Shown here: piece after piece, positions 34,512 to 43,759 of the stretch
How the letters are laid out: the number at the start of each line of letters is the position of its first letter
How positions within the stretch are numbered: the first letter of the stretch is position 1
Assembly: GCA_017623115.1 (NCBI GenBank)
Contig: JAGAPT010000042.1
Coordinates: forward strand, 1 to 64,000
Length of the DNA stretch: 64,000 nucleotides
Origin: Alistipes sp.
Lineage (GTDB): Bacteria; Bacteroidota; Bacteroidia; Bacteroidales; Rikenellaceae
Reading direction: 5' to 3'
Notes under the pieces: model-generated
Told to the model about the DNA's origin: nothing
What the model saw: only the letters and a program-made list of their open reading frames with translations
Databases searched by the model: none
Position numbers and translations under genes: made by a program

Positions 34512-35534
34512 ATGAAACGAGAAGCAAAAATCGGTTTGTTTGCCGTTACCATGATTTTGCTGGCGTGGGCCGGTATCCGCTTTTTGAGCGGGTTGGATGT
34601 CTTCAGCCGCAATGCCGAGTATATTGCCGCCTACGACCAGGTGAATGGCGTGCAGGAGGCGTCGGCCGTGATGATGAAGGGCGTGAAAATCGGTTCGGTG
34701 TCACGCATCGAACTCGATCCGGAGAACCGCGACAAGGTGTTGATATACCTGACCGTGCGTCGCTCTTACCGCATCCCGACCGACTCCGAAGCCCGCATTT
34801 TCAGCGATGGTTTTCTGGGTGGCAAGGCCGTTGAGATTGTCAATGGCAAGGCCTCGACCTATCTCGAGTCGGGCGATACGTTGCGTTCGAGCCACGATCG
34901 TGACTTAATGGATGTGGCCGGCTCGGAACTCGAGTTCTTCAAACAAAAATTTGCCGAGGTGGCCGCTTCGTTGGAGCGCACGCTGGGCAATCTGAATGGT
35001 ATCATGGAGCGCAATGCCGATAACCTGGCCTCGACCCTGCAACATGTCGAGTCGCTGACGGGCGATGTGGCGGTGTTGCTCCACGAGGAGAAGCAGAATT
35101 TGAGCCGCGCGGTGGAGGGCCTCTCGGAGTTCTCGACGATGCTGGGCGAGAATGCCGAGCGCGTGGATAGCCTGATAGCGGGTGTCAACGGAGTTGTGGG
35201 ACAACTCGAGGAGGATGCCTTTGCCGAGAAACTGACCTCGACGCTCGACCGACTGAATGGTCTGCTGGCGCAAATCGAGCGTGGCGAGGGTACGATTGGA
35301 GCCTTGATGAAGGATGGCGAGATGTATGCCAACCTGACCGAGGCGAGTGAAAATCTGGCTGCGCTGCTAGCCGACTTCAAGGAGCGTCCGGCACGTTATG
35401 TTCACCTCTCGGTCTTTGGTAAGGATGCCGATAAACAGGCACTGAAGGCGGAAAAACGTGCCGCCAAAGCGGCCGAGAAGGCGGAAAAGGAGGCGCAAAA
35501 GGCAGCCAAGAAAGCGACTAAGCAGGCACAATAG
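34512..35534 (+). CDS. MCE-domain (MlaD-like) lipid-transport protein
   Basis: The 340-residue protein has one N-terminal transmembrane helix (7-24) and an MCE/MlaD domain at about 38-115 (YDQVNGVQEASAVMMKGVKIG). A long helical region with coiled-coil character (about 140-290) follows, and a strongly basic Lys/Ala-rich tail ends the protein (about 308-340, repeated EKAEKEAQKAAKKA). MlaD-type proteins form hexameric rings that carry phospholipids between membranes. The partner MlaE/MlaF genes are not adjacent in this window. mutS2 starts 2 bp after its stop. Confidence 0.87.
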   Translation: MKREAKIGLFAVTMILLAWAGIRFLSGLDVFSRNAEYIAAYDQVNGVQEASAVMMKGVKIGSVSRIELDPENRDKVLIYLTVRRSYRIPTDSEARIFSDGFLGGKAVEIVNGKASTYLESGDTLRSSHDRDLMDVAGSELEFFKQKFAEVAASLERTLGNLNGIMERNADNLASTLQHVESLTGDVAVLLHEEKQNLSRAVEGLSEFSTMLGENAERVDSLIAGVNGVVGQLEEDAFAEKLTSTLDRLNGLLAQIERGEGTIGALMKDGEMYANLTEASENLAALLADFKERPARYVHLSVFGKDADKQALKAEKRAAKAAEKAEKEAQKAAKKATKQAQ

Positions 35535-35536
35535 GC

Positions 35537-38035
35537 ATGATTTATCCCGCAACCTTCGAACAGAAAATCGGCTTCGACCGCCTGCGTGAGCAGGTGGTCG
35601 CTTGTTGCACGATGGCTGCAGCCCGACGCAAGGTGCTCGCACACGGCTTTTCTACGTCGCTACGTGAGGTGGAGCACCGCTTGACGTTGGCCGACGAGAT
35701 GCGCCAGCTGCTCCTCATGGAGTTCGATTTCCCCGGGGGTGAGTATCCCGATACGGAGGAGGTGGTGGCAAAATTGCGCGTCGAGGGTACCTTCCTCGAT
35801 GGCGAACAGATGGTGCTGTTGCGCCGTGCCCTCGATTTGGTGGGGGCTTTGAGTGGCTTTATCCGCCACCGTGCACGGAGTTACCCGACGTTGTGGAACC
35901 TTACACGGGGTGTCGAAACCTTTCCGAATCTGGTAGCGGCAATCGACCTGGTCGTGGATGACCATGCCGAGGTGCGCGATATGGCCTCGGATGAACTCTA
36001 CTCGTTGCGTCAGGCCATTCGTGAACGAGAAGGACAGGCGGCCAAACGCTTGCAGCAGGTGTTGCAGGCTGCCAAGCAGGCCGGTATTGTCGAGAGCGAT
36101 GCCCAGATTTCGGTGCGTGACGGCAAGACCGTCATTCCTGTTTCGGCCGCCAACAAACGCAAATTGGCGGGTTTCATCCACGATGAATCAGCAACGGGTC
36201 GTACCTTCTATGTCGAGCCGGTCGAGGTGGTCGAACTCAACAACGAACTGCGTGAGTTGGAGTATGCCGAGCGGCGGGAGGTTGTGCGCATTTTGACACA
36301 GCTGACCGAGGAGATACGTCCCGATGTGGAGCTGATTGCCTCGACCGGCGACTACCTGGCCGAGATGGATATGTTGCGGGCCAAAGCCCGCTGGGCCATG
36401 GAGAATCGCTGCGTGAAGCCGATTCTGTCGATGGATGACCGCCTGGTGTTGCGTGATGCACGCCACCCGATACTCGAGCAGACGCTCAAAGCGCAGGGGC
36501 GAACCATCGTTCCCTTGTCGCTGACGCTCGACCGCTCGAAGCACATCCTGGTCATCTCGGGCCCGAATGCCGGCGGTAAGTCGGTCTGCCTGAAGACCAC
36601 CGGTATTGTGCAATATATGTGTCAGTGCGGATTCCTGGTGCCGGCAGCCGAGAGTACCGAGTTGCCGCTCTTCCGCTCGCTCTGCATCGACATTGGTGAT
36701 GAGCAGTCGATGGATAACGATCTGTCGACCTACTCGTCGCATCTGAGCAATATGCGCCAGATGTTGCAGGCGGCCTCGCCCGAGACATTGGTGCTCATCG
36801 ATGAGTTTGGCTCGGGCACAGAGCCTGTTATCGGTGGTGCGATTGCCGAGGCGATACTCGAACGGTTGGTCGAGCGAGGATGCTATGGGGTGATTACGAC
36901 CCACTATGCCAATATCAAATACTACGCTTCGTCGACCGAGGGCATCTCGAACGGTGCCATGGCTTTCGATGTGCAGCAGATTCGCCCGCTGTTCCGCCTC
37001 GAGCAGGGAAAGCCGGGCAGTTCGTTTGCCATCGAGATAGCCCGCAAGATGGGGCTCCCCGAGGAGTTGATTCGTCGGGCGAGTGATAAGGCCGGCTCGG
37101 ACCATATCAACCTCGAGAAGCAGTTGCGCGAAATTGCACGTGATAAACACTATTGGGAGCAGAAGCGCGACCGTATCCGCCAAACCGACCGCAAGGTCGA
37201 GGAGTTGGAGCAGAACTACTCGGAGCAACTGCAGAAGATACGAGCCGAGCGTCAAGAGATTCTGCGTCGAGCCAAGCAAGAGGCGCAGGAGCTGATTGCC
37301 GGGGCCAATCGTCAGATTGAGAATACGATTAAGACGATTCGTGAGGCGCAGGCCGAGAAGGAGCTGACACGGCTGGCCCGCAAGGAGCTCGATGAGTTCC
37401 GTGAGCGGGTTGAAGCGGCTGATGAAGCTGCCCGTCAAGAGTCGGTGCAGCGCGAATTGGAGCGGATCGAGCGTCGTCGTCAGCGTCGTGCCGAGCGTAA
37501 GGCACAGCAGGGTAAGGGTGCCACAGCCACGGCCACGGCCGAGCAGCCTGCAGCCCCCAAACCGCGTGAGGTGACGGTGGGTGCGAAGGTGCGCATGGTC
37601 GGACAGGATATGGTTGGCGAGGTGCAGTCGATGCAGGGGCGTCGGGCGCAGGTGGCCTTTGGGCAGATGTTGACGACGGTCGATAAGAGCCTGCTTACGG
37701 TGGTCTCGAATGCGGAATATCGGGAGGCAACCCGCCCCACGACCGCCCGCACGGTCTACTCTTCGGATATTTCGGCGCGTAAACTCAACTTCCGCGACCA
37801 TATCGACGTGCGTGGCATGCGTGCGGCTGAGGCGTTGGAAGAGGTGTGCGACCTGGTCGATGATGCCATCATGCTCGGCATCGGCTCGGTAACCATCCTG
37901 CATGGTAAGGGTACGGGGGCGTTGAAGGAGGAGATTCGCCGCTACCTCCGCTCGGTCAAAGAGGTCGCTTCGGCCAAGGATGAGCATGCCGACCGAGGAG
38001 GCGCGGGTATTACGATTGTTACGTTTCATCAATAG
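35537..38035 (+). CDS. mutS2: Endonuclease MutS2
   Basis: The 832-residue protein has the MutS core/lever region, a Walker A GPNAGGKS near 341-348, a Walker B-like LVLIDEFGSGTEP near 415-427 and an STYSSHL signature. A long charged coiled coil (about 510-650, with ERIERRRQRRAERKAQQ) follows, and a C-terminal Smr domain (about 750-832) carries DVRGMRAAEAL and LHGKGTGAL. It lacks the MutS mismatch-recognition domain. MutS2 acts on branched recombination intermediates and, in some bacteria, on collided ribosomes. It is packed 3 bp before murF-alr. Confidence 0.93.
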   Translation: MIYPATFEQKIGFDRLREQVVACCTMAAARRKVLAHGFSTSLREVEHRLTLADEMRQLLLMEFDFPGGEYPDTEEVVAKLRVEGTFLDGEQMVLLRRALDLVGALSGFIRHRARSYPTLWNLTRGVETFPNLVAAIDLVVDDHAEVRDMASDELYSLRQAIREREGQAAKRLQQVLQAAKQAGIVESDAQISVRDGKTVIPVSAANKRKLAGFIHDESATGRTFYVEPVEVVELNNELRELEYAERREVVRILTQLTEEIRPDVELIASTGDYLAEMDMLRAKARWAMENRCVKPILSMDDRLVLRDARHPILEQTLKAQGRTIVPLSLTLDRSKHILVISGPNAGGKSVCLKTTGIVQYMCQCGFLVPAAESTELPLFRSLCIDIGDEQSMDNDLSTYSSHLSNMRQMLQAASPETLVLIDEFGSGTEPVIGGAIAEAILERLVERGCYGVITTHYANIKYYASSTEGISNGAMAFDVQQIRPLFRLEQGKPGSSFAIEIARKMGLPEELIRRASDKAGSDHINLEKQLREIARDKHYWEQKRDRIRQTDRKVEELEQNYSEQLQKIRAERQEILRRAKQEAQELIAGANRQIENTIKTIREAQAEKELTRLARKELDEFRERVEAADEAARQESVQRELERIERRRQRRAERKAQQGKGATATATAEQPAAPKPREVTVGAKVRMVGQDMVGEVQSMQGRRAQVAFGQMLTTVDKSLLTVVSNAEYREATRPTTARTVYSSDISARKLNFRDHIDVRGMRAAEALEEVCDLVDDAIMLGIGSVTILHGKGTGALKEEIRRYLRSVKEVASAKDEHADRGGAGITIVTFHQ

Positions 38036-38038
38036 GAT

Positions 38039-40408
38039 ATGAACTATCGCTTATCGAACATTGCAGCCATTGTGGGCGGTCGCTTTCACGGCACGGAGTG
38101 TGAGGTGCGGTCGGTCGTGACCGACTCGCGGTCGTTGTCGTGCGAATTGGGTACGGCACCTCTCTTTGTAGCGATGCAGGGTGCGCATCATGACTCGCAC
38201 GCCTTCGTTGCCGAGATGGTCGAACGGGGCGTGCGCGCCTTCCTTGTCGAACGGGAGGTCGAACTGCCCGAAGGATGCGGCTGTGTGGTGGTGGAGCATG
38301 CCATCGAGGCCTTGCAACGCTGGGCAGCCTATCATCGAGCCCTGTTCCGTGGTACGGTGGTCGGCATCACGGGGTCGAATGGCAAGACCGTCATCAAGGA
38401 GTGGATTGCCGAGGAGTTGCCCCTCGATGTGAAGCACTATCGCTCACCGAAGAGTTACAACTCACAACTCGGCGTACCCCTTTCGGTCTTGATGCTCGAG
38501 GGCGATGAGCAGTTGGCTATCTTCGAGGCGGGAATCTCGGAGGTGGGGGAGATGGAGCGTTTAGAGCGTATCATTCGCCCCGATGTGGTTATCTTCACCT
38601 CGCTGGGCGATGCGCATCAGGAGCATTTTGCAGACCTGGAACAGAAGGCGCTCGAAAAGCTGATGCTGGCCCGCAGTGCTCGACAAATCCTCTATCATGG
38701 CTATTATGAACCGCTGGCGGGGCTGATTCGGGCACGCTATGCTGATCGGCAACTGGTGGATGCCGCAGTGGTCGAGGCTCCGTCGGCCGAATTGGTCGGT
38801 GGCGAGGCGTCACGTCGCAATGCGCAACTTGTTGAAGGATTTTTGCAGTTGATGGGCTATCCGTCAGCCTCGTTTACCGAGCGGCCGCAGGTAGCCATGC
38901 GCTTGGAGGTGAAGGAGGGTATTCATCGTTCGCTCTTGGTCAACGATGCTTACAGCCTCGACCTGCAATCGCTCGCTTTGGCGCTCGACTACCTGCATAC
39001 GGTAGCGATGGGGCGTCGTCGCACGTTAATTCTTTCGGATATTCCCCAGAGCGGTCTCTCGGATGAGGTGCTCTACGGACGTGTAGCCCAGATGGTTGCC
39101 CGTGCCGGTATCGACCTGCTGGTGGGTATCGGCCCGCACATCGGCCGTCATGCTGCCAAATTTACGTGCGAGAGCCTGTTTTATACCTCGACCGATGACT
39201 GCATGGCTCGTTTGAGCCGCCTGCAGTTGGCCGATTCGGCCGTCTTGCTGAAGGGCGGTCGTACGTTCCGTTTCGAGAAGTTGGCGCATGCCCTCTCCGA
39301 GAAGAGTCATACGACCGTCTTGGAGGTCGACCTGGATGCCATGCGCCACAATTTGAACTATTTCCGCTCGCACTTGCAGGAGGGAACCCGCATGATTGCG
39401 ATGGTCAAGGCCTCGTCGTATGGTACGGGCGATTTCGAGGTGGCACAACTCCTGCAACACGAGGGTGTGGCCTATCTGGCAGTCGCCTTCACCGATGAGG
39501 GGGTGCAGCTGCGTGAGCGTGGCATCACGATGCCGATTGTGGTGCTCAATGCCGATGCCGACAGCTTCGAGCAGATGGTGGCCTATCGCCTCGAACCCGA
39601 GATTTACAGCTTGCACTCGCTGGCGGACTTTGCCCATGTGGTGGCGCATAGCGGCGAGGAGCGTTATCCCATCCATCTGAAACTCGATACGGGGATGCAT
39701 CGTTTGGGCTTTGTGGAGGAGGAGTTGTCGCTGCTCGTGGAGCAATTGGCGACGATGCCCCAGTTGCAGGTGGCCACGATCTTCTCGCATCTGAATTGTG
39801 CCGATATGCCCGAGGAGGATGCCTATACACGGGCGCAGATTGCCCGCTTCGACCGCATGTCGCGCTTCGTAGCCGAGGCACTGCACGAGCCTGTGTTGCG
39901 CCATACGGCTGCTTCGGCCGCCATGTTGCGCTTCCCCGAGGCGCAATACGACCTCTGCCGCCTGGGTATCGGCCTCTATGGCTTCGGCTATGCCGAGGAG
40001 GGAGCCTTGCGCCCCGTGGCAACGCTCAAAACCCGCATCGTGCAACTTAAACGGCTTGCGGCAGGCGAGCAGGTCGGATATGGTCGTGAGGGAGTCCTGC
40101 AACGGGATACCGTGCTGGCAACCATTCCCATCGGTTATGCCGATGGATTGAATCGCCATCTGGGATGTGGCCGTTGGTCGATGCGCGTACGGGGTGTTGA
40201 GGCACCGATAGTGGGGCGCATCTGCATGGATAGCTGCATGATTGATGTGACGGATGTTGCAGGGGTCTGCGAGGGCGATGAAGCGGTGGTCTTTTCGGCC
40301 GAGCAGGGACACGATGCTGCTACGATGGCCTCCGTGCTCGGAACGATTCCCTATGAGGTGCTGACCTCCCTTTCGGCACGCGTGAAACGAACCTATATAA
40401 AAGAGTAA
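38039..40408 (+). CDS. MurF - alanine racemase fusion
   Basis: The 789-residue fusion joins MurF (about 1-420; ATP loop GITGSNGKT near 109-117) to alanine racemase (about 430-789; the PLP lysine in MVKASSYGTG near 453-462, and VGYGREG with the second catalytic tyrosine region). It would supply D-Ala and add D-Ala-D-Ala to UDP-MurNAc-tripeptide. The fusion is a known Bacteroidota trait. The lysine motif reads KASSYG instead of the common KANAYG. The last codons and stop overlap the heptamer array of composite repeat copy B (heptamer phase from 40400). Confidence 0.93.
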   Translation: MNYRLSNIAAIVGGRFHGTECEVRSVVTDSRSLSCELGTAPLFVAMQGAHHDSHAFVAEMVERGVRAFLVEREVELPEGCGCVVVEHAIEALQRWAAYHRALFRGTVVGITGSNGKTVIKEWIAEELPLDVKHYRSPKSYNSQLGVPLSVLMLEGDEQLAIFEAGISEVGEMERLERIIRPDVVIFTSLGDAHQEHFADLEQKALEKLMLARSARQILYHGYYEPLAGLIRARYADRQLVDAAVVEAPSAELVGGEASRRNAQLVEGFLQLMGYPSASFTERPQVAMRLEVKEGIHRSLLVNDAYSLDLQSLALALDYLHTVAMGRRRTLILSDIPQSGLSDEVLYGRVAQMVARAGIDLLVGIGPHIGRHAAKFTCESLFYTSTDDCMARLSRLQLADSAVLLKGGRTFRFEKLAHALSEKSHTTVLEVDLDAMRHNLNYFRSHLQEGTRMIAMVKASSYGTGDFEVAQLLQHEGVAYLAVAFTDEGVQLRERGITMPIVVLNADADSFEQMVAYRLEPEIYSLHSLADFAHVVAHSGEERYPIHLKLDTGMHRLGFVEEELSLLVEQLATMPQLQVATIFSHLNCADMPEEDAYTRAQIARFDRMSRFVAEALHEPVLRHTAASAAMLRFPEAQYDLCRLGIGLYGFGYAEEGALRPVATLKTRIVQLKRLAAGEQVGYGREGVLQRDTVLATIPIGYADGLNRHLGCGRWSMRVRGVEAPIVGRICMDSCMIDVTDVAGVCEGDEAVVFSAEQGHDAATMASVLGTIPYEVLTSLSARVKRTYIKE

Positions 40409-40621
40409 AGAGTAAAGAGTAAAGAGCAAAGAGCAAAGAGAAACTTTGCGATTAAGGCGAGAGCAGAGGCCGCTTGCGGAGTCAGCCGAGCCGAAGCAAA
40501 GTCAAGCCTGCGAAGCAGGATTAAAGGGGAGAGAGATGAAAGGGTAGCATGTGTTTTGGGCGTACTCGCAAAACCCGCAAAATGCTCAAAACTCCCAAAA
40601 CTCCCAAAAACCGCAATAAGC
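40400..40621 (+). repeat. Composite dispersed repeat, copy B
   Basis: A heptamer array (AAAGAGT x3, AAAGAGC x2, AAAGAG; 40400-40440) begins inside the last codons of murF-alr and supplies its TAA stop. A middle block with the CCTGC-GAA-GCAGG mini-hairpin (near 40507-40520) follows, then a variant of the TTGGGCGTACTC block (to about 40569). Five 9-bp units (40570-40614), three of them degenerate, end 7 bp before the ATG of the RsmI-like gene. It has the same order as copies A and C, but with extra sequence in the middle. Confidence 0.85.
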
Positions 40622-41335
40622 ATGAACTACGGAACCCTATATTTAATCCCGTGTCCGATTTCGGATGAGACAACGCCGTGGGAGGTGTTGCCGGCCTCGA
40701 ATCGTGCCATTATCGAGGGGCTCGACTACTTCATTGTCGAGAATACCCGCACGGCCCGTCGCTTTCTCTCGAAGGCGGGTCTCTCGGGACGTATCGAGGG
40801 GTTGGAGTTTCGGGAACTGAACGAGCATACGACGGCCGGTGTCGCCATCGAGGAGTTAGTGCAACCCTTGTTGGAGGGCCGCTCGGCCGGTGTGATTTCC
40901 GAGGCGGGTGTTCCGGGGGTTGCCGACCCGGGGGCGTTGGTCGTCGAAGCGGCTCATCGCAAGGGGATTCGGGTTGTGCCACTTGTGGGCCCCTCGTCGA
41001 TTATTCTGGCTATGATGGCCTCGGGACTCAATGGGCAATCCTTTGCTTTCAATGGCTACCTGCCTATCAAACCACCCGAACGGCAACGAGCCATTCGTCG
41101 CTTCGAGCGCCGTGCCCACGAGGAGGGGCAGTCGCAACTCTTCATCGAGGCTCCGTACCGCAATCGCAAGTTGCTCGATGAATTGTTGCAGACCTTGCAG
41201 CCGACAACCCGACTGACGGTGGCGATGGATTTGACGGCTCCGGGTGAGTGGATTCGCACCTGTCGCGTCAGCGAGTGGCGGAAGATGACGCTTCCCGACC
41301 TGCAACGCCGACCGGCCATCTTTATCATCGGGTAG
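40622..41335 (+). CDS. RsmI-like SAM-dependent methyltransferase (tetrapyrrole methylase fold)
   Basis: The 237-residue protein has the tetrapyrrole methylase fold in the RsmI branch. It starts with YLIPCPISDE and has IVENTRTARRFLS, a VISEAGVPGVADPG loop that binds SAM, VVPLVGPSSIILAMMASG, and FNGYLPIKPPER. RsmI 2'-O-methylates C1402 of 16S rRNA. This shorter Bacteroidota paralogue differs at the N terminus (family consensus IGNLxD is IPCPISDE here), so the target could differ. The ATG at 40622 is chosen because upstream sequence in the same frame is translated repeat DNA. Confidence 0.8.
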   Translation: MNYGTLYLIPCPISDETTPWEVLPASNRAIIEGLDYFIVENTRTARRFLSKAGLSGRIEGLEFRELNEHTTAGVAIEELVQPLLEGRSAGVISEAGVPGVADPGALVVEAAHRKGIRVVPLVGPSSIILAMMASGLNGQSFAFNGYLPIKPPERQRAIRRFERRAHEEGQSQLFIEAPYRNRKLLDELLQTLQPTTRLTVAMDLTAPGEWIRTCRVSEWRKMTLPDLQRRPAIFIIG

Positions 41336-41388
41336 TTGGTATATAATTTGCGCATATGAAGTGGTGGAAACGAAATAAAACAAACGAT

Positions 41389-42000
41389 ATGGAAAAGGAA
41401 AAGATTTATAATGAAGCGGTTAAAGGCGACCAGGGATTCACTGAGGGCGATGGTTATCCCTCGTGTGAAGGGGAGCCTTGTGCCAATGTGGCAGATGAAA
41501 CCGGTGGTCAGGCTGACACAATGGCAGAGCCGGCCGAGGAGACAACGGAGGCCACGGAGACGGAACAGTTGGCAGCCGAGGTGGCTGCCTGGAAAGATAA
41601 ATTTGTGCGTCTGCAAGCCGAGTTCGATAACTATCGTAAGCGCACGTTGCGCGAGAAGATGGAGTTGGTTGAGACCGGTGGCAAGGATGTGTTGCTGGCA
41701 ATGTTACCCGTGCGTGACGATATGCAGCGTGCCGTAGCCGCCATGGAGAAGACCGACGATGTGAATTCGGTGCGTGAGGGTGTACGTCTGATTGCCCAGA
41801 AGTTCACCGAGGCACTCAAACAGCGCGGTGTAACCGAGATTGAGGTCATCGGCACGGTGTTCGACGAGGAGGTTGCCGAGGCTGTGGCCCGCTTTGCTGC
41901 CGGTGAGGAGCAGAAGGGTAAGGTGATTGACTGCGTGCAGACGGGTTATCGACTGGGCGAGCGTGTGTTGCGCTTTGCCAAGGTGGTTGTAGGAGAGTAA
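41389..42000 (+). CDS. grpE: Nucleotide exchange factor GrpE
   Basis: From the ATG at 41389 the product has 203 residues: an acidic N-terminal third, a long coiled-coil helix ([26 protein letters not shown]) and the C-terminal beta domain ending in [23 protein letters not shown]. GrpE releases ADP from DnaK. An alternative in-frame ATG at 41356 would add a basic MKWWKRNKTND. A TAATTTG sequence just upstream (41344-41350) resembles a -7 box and would leave no leader for that start, and the added A-rich stretch looks like a leader. dnaJ follows after 4 bp; dnaK is not in the window. Confidence 0.92.
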   Translation: MEKEKIYNEAVKGDQGFTEGDGYPSCEGEPCANVADETGGQADTMAEPAEETTEATETEQLAAEVAAWKDKFVRLQAEFDNYRKRTLREKMELVETGGKDVLLAMLPVRDDMQRAVAAMEKTDDVNSVREGVRLIAQKFTEALKQRGVTEIEVIGTVFDEEVAEAVARFAAGEEQKGKVIDCVQTGYRLGERVLRFAKVVVGE

Positions 42001-42004
42001 AAAC

Positions 42005-43162
42005 ATGGCAGAAAAGAGAGACTACTACGAGGTGTTGGGCGTCGGGAAGAGTGCCAATGCCGACGAAATAAAGAAGGCCTATCGCAAGGCGGCCATCAAG
42101 TATCACCCCGATAAGAATCCGGGCGACAAGGAGGCCGAAGAGAAATTCAAGGAGGCTGCCGAGGCTTACGACGTGTTGTCGAATCCCGATAAACGCGCTC
42201 GTTACGACCAGTTTGGCCATGCAGGCATGAGTGGTGCTGCGGGTGGTGCCGGAGGCTTCGGAGGAGGCTTTGGCGGCTTCTCGATGGAGGATATCTTCTC
42301 GCAGTTTGGCGACATCTTTGGTGGCCACTTTGGCGGTGGATTCCGCTCGTCGGGAGGTGGACGCTCGGTTAATCGCGGCTCGGATATTCGCGTGAAGGTG
42401 CGCCTTACGTTGCAGGAGATTGCCGAGGGCGTTACCAAGAAGCTCAAAATCAATAAGACGGTGGCCTGCGATAAGTGTGGCGGCACGGGTGCTAAAGACG
42501 CCTCGTCGTATGGCACCTGCCCGACGTGTAATGGCTCGGGCTATGTCGTGACGATGCAGAACTCCTTCTTCGGACGGATGCAGATGCAGTCGGTCTGCCC
42601 CACCTGCCAAGGCGAGGGGAAGGTCATCACGGCTAAATGCGACAAATGCGGTGGCGAAGGTACGGAACGTGGCCAGGAGGTGGTCGAGATAAAGATTCCG
42701 GCCGGTGTCGGTGAGGGTATGGTCCTCACGGTGTCGGGGAAAGGCAATGCCGCCCGTCACGGAGGCGTGAATGGCGATTTGCAGGTGCTCATCGAGGAGG
42801 AGGCACACCCCGAGTTGCTGCGTGACGGAAATGATTTGATTCACAACCTCAATATTACGGTGACAACCGCCCTCCTGGGTGGTACGGTTGAGGTGCCGAC
42901 GGTCGATGGCCGTGCCAAGATTAAGATTGCCCCGGGCACGCATGCCGGGAAGGTGTTGCGGCTGGGTGGCAAGGGTCTTCCGGATGTGAACGGCTATGGC
43001 CGTGGCGATGAGTTGGTGGTGGTCGACATCACGATTCCCGCCAAACTCAACTCCGAGGAGCGACGCCTCATCGAGAAATTGGCCGAGCAACCTTCGTTCC
43101 AGAAGGCCTCGTCGGTCAAGGAGCAGAATATTTTTGAGCGCATGAAGAACTTTTTTAGATAA
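42005..43162 (+). CDS. dnaJ: Chaperone DnaJ
   Basis: The 385-residue class I J-protein has the J domain with the HPD motif in KYHPDKN (31-37). A Gly/Phe-rich linker follows (about 75-115). Four CxxCxGxG-type zinc motifs ([32 protein letters not shown]; about 155-220) precede the C-terminal substrate-binding domains. It delivers clients to DnaK. Its stop codon touches the heptamer array of composite repeat copy C. Confidence 0.96.
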   Translation: MAEKRDYYEVLGVGKSANADEIKKAYRKAAIKYHPDKNPGDKEAEEKFKEAAEAYDVLSNPDKRARYDQFGHAGMSGAAGGAGGFGGGFGGFSMEDIFSQFGDIFGGHFGGGFRSSGGGRSVNRGSDIRVKVRLTLQEIAEGVTKKLKINKTVACDKCGGTGAKDASSYGTCPTCNGSGYVVTMQNSFFGRMQMQSVCPTCQGEGKVITAKCDKCGGEGTERGQEVVEIKIPAGVGEGMVLTVSGKGNAARHGGVNGDLQVLIEEEAHPELLRDGNDLIHNLNITVTTALLGGTVEVPTVDGRAKIKIAPGTHAGKVLRLGGKGLPDVNGYGRGDELVVVDITIPAKLNSEERRLIEKLAEQPSFQKASSVKEQNIFERMKNFFR

Positions 43163-43287
43163 GAGCAAAGAGCAAAGAGGAAAGAGGAAAGAGGAAAGAG
43201 AAGATCGGGGAGCTTAAGCATGTTTGGGCGTACTCTCAAAATTCCCAAAACTCCCAAAATTCCCAAAACTCCCAAAATTCAACCATT
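43163..43287 (+). repeat. Composite dispersed repeat, copy C
   Basis: Directly after the dnaJ TAA come heptamers (a partial unit, AAAGAGC, AAAGAGG x3, AAAGAG; 43163-43200). The block 43213-43241 follows, identical to the complement of 4911-4939 in copy A. Five 9-bp units alternate AAAATTCCC and AAAACTCCC (43238-43282) and end 5 bp before the next ATG. The middle block with the CCTGC mini-hairpin found in copies A and B is missing, so this copy is a shorter form. Confidence 0.87.
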
Positions 43288-43731
43288 ATGGGCTTGTTTT
43301 CACCCTATAAGCGTCACGCCAATCGCTTCAACTACATCCCTCGCTTCTACGACCCCGAGAAGGAGCGTCGTGAACAGCGTCGTGCCGAGTTGCGGGGCGA
43401 GCGTTCGGACAGTGAGCAGGGGGAGTATACCCCCGGCCAGTACATCTGCACGCAACGCGAGGCACGTGCCGCTCGTCGCAGTGATGAGCGTGAACAGCGC
43501 AATCGTTCGGTGTGGAAGATGGTCGTGGGGGCCGCTTTGATGCTGCTCCTGATTGCGATACTCTTCCCGCGCCTGGTCGATGCGTTCCAGCGAGCGCAGC
43601 GTCAACCGGCTACGCAGTCGGTGGAGTGGCAGGCACGTCAGACGACGGATGCCTTCGACCAGTCGGGCATCAGCGATGTCGAGTGGCAGGCGCAACCCAT
43701 TACGGTCGTGCCGAATGACTATACCGAGTAA
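43288..43731 (+). CDS. Hypothetical single-pass membrane protein
   Basis: I do not recognise this 147-residue protein. The N-terminal 76 residues are very hydrophilic and rich in Arg and Glu (FNYIPRFYDPEKERREQRRAEL). One transmembrane helix lies at about 77-96, followed by a short Gln/Thr-rich tail. The topology suggests a cytoplasmic basic head and a periplasmic tail. It lies between dnaJ and mutL with the nonamer array right before its ATG. mutL starts 28 bp after its stop. No catalytic motif is visible. Confidence 0.75.
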   Translation: MGLFSPYKRHANRFNYIPRFYDPEKERREQRRAELRGERSDSEQGEYTPGQYICTQREARAARRSDEREQRNRSVWKMVVGAALMLLLIAILFPRLVDAFQRAQRQPATQSVEWQARQTTDAFDQSGISDVEWQAQPITVVPNDYTE

Positions 43732-43759
43732 CCCGAATTGAACGAACCCGAACCAAGAG

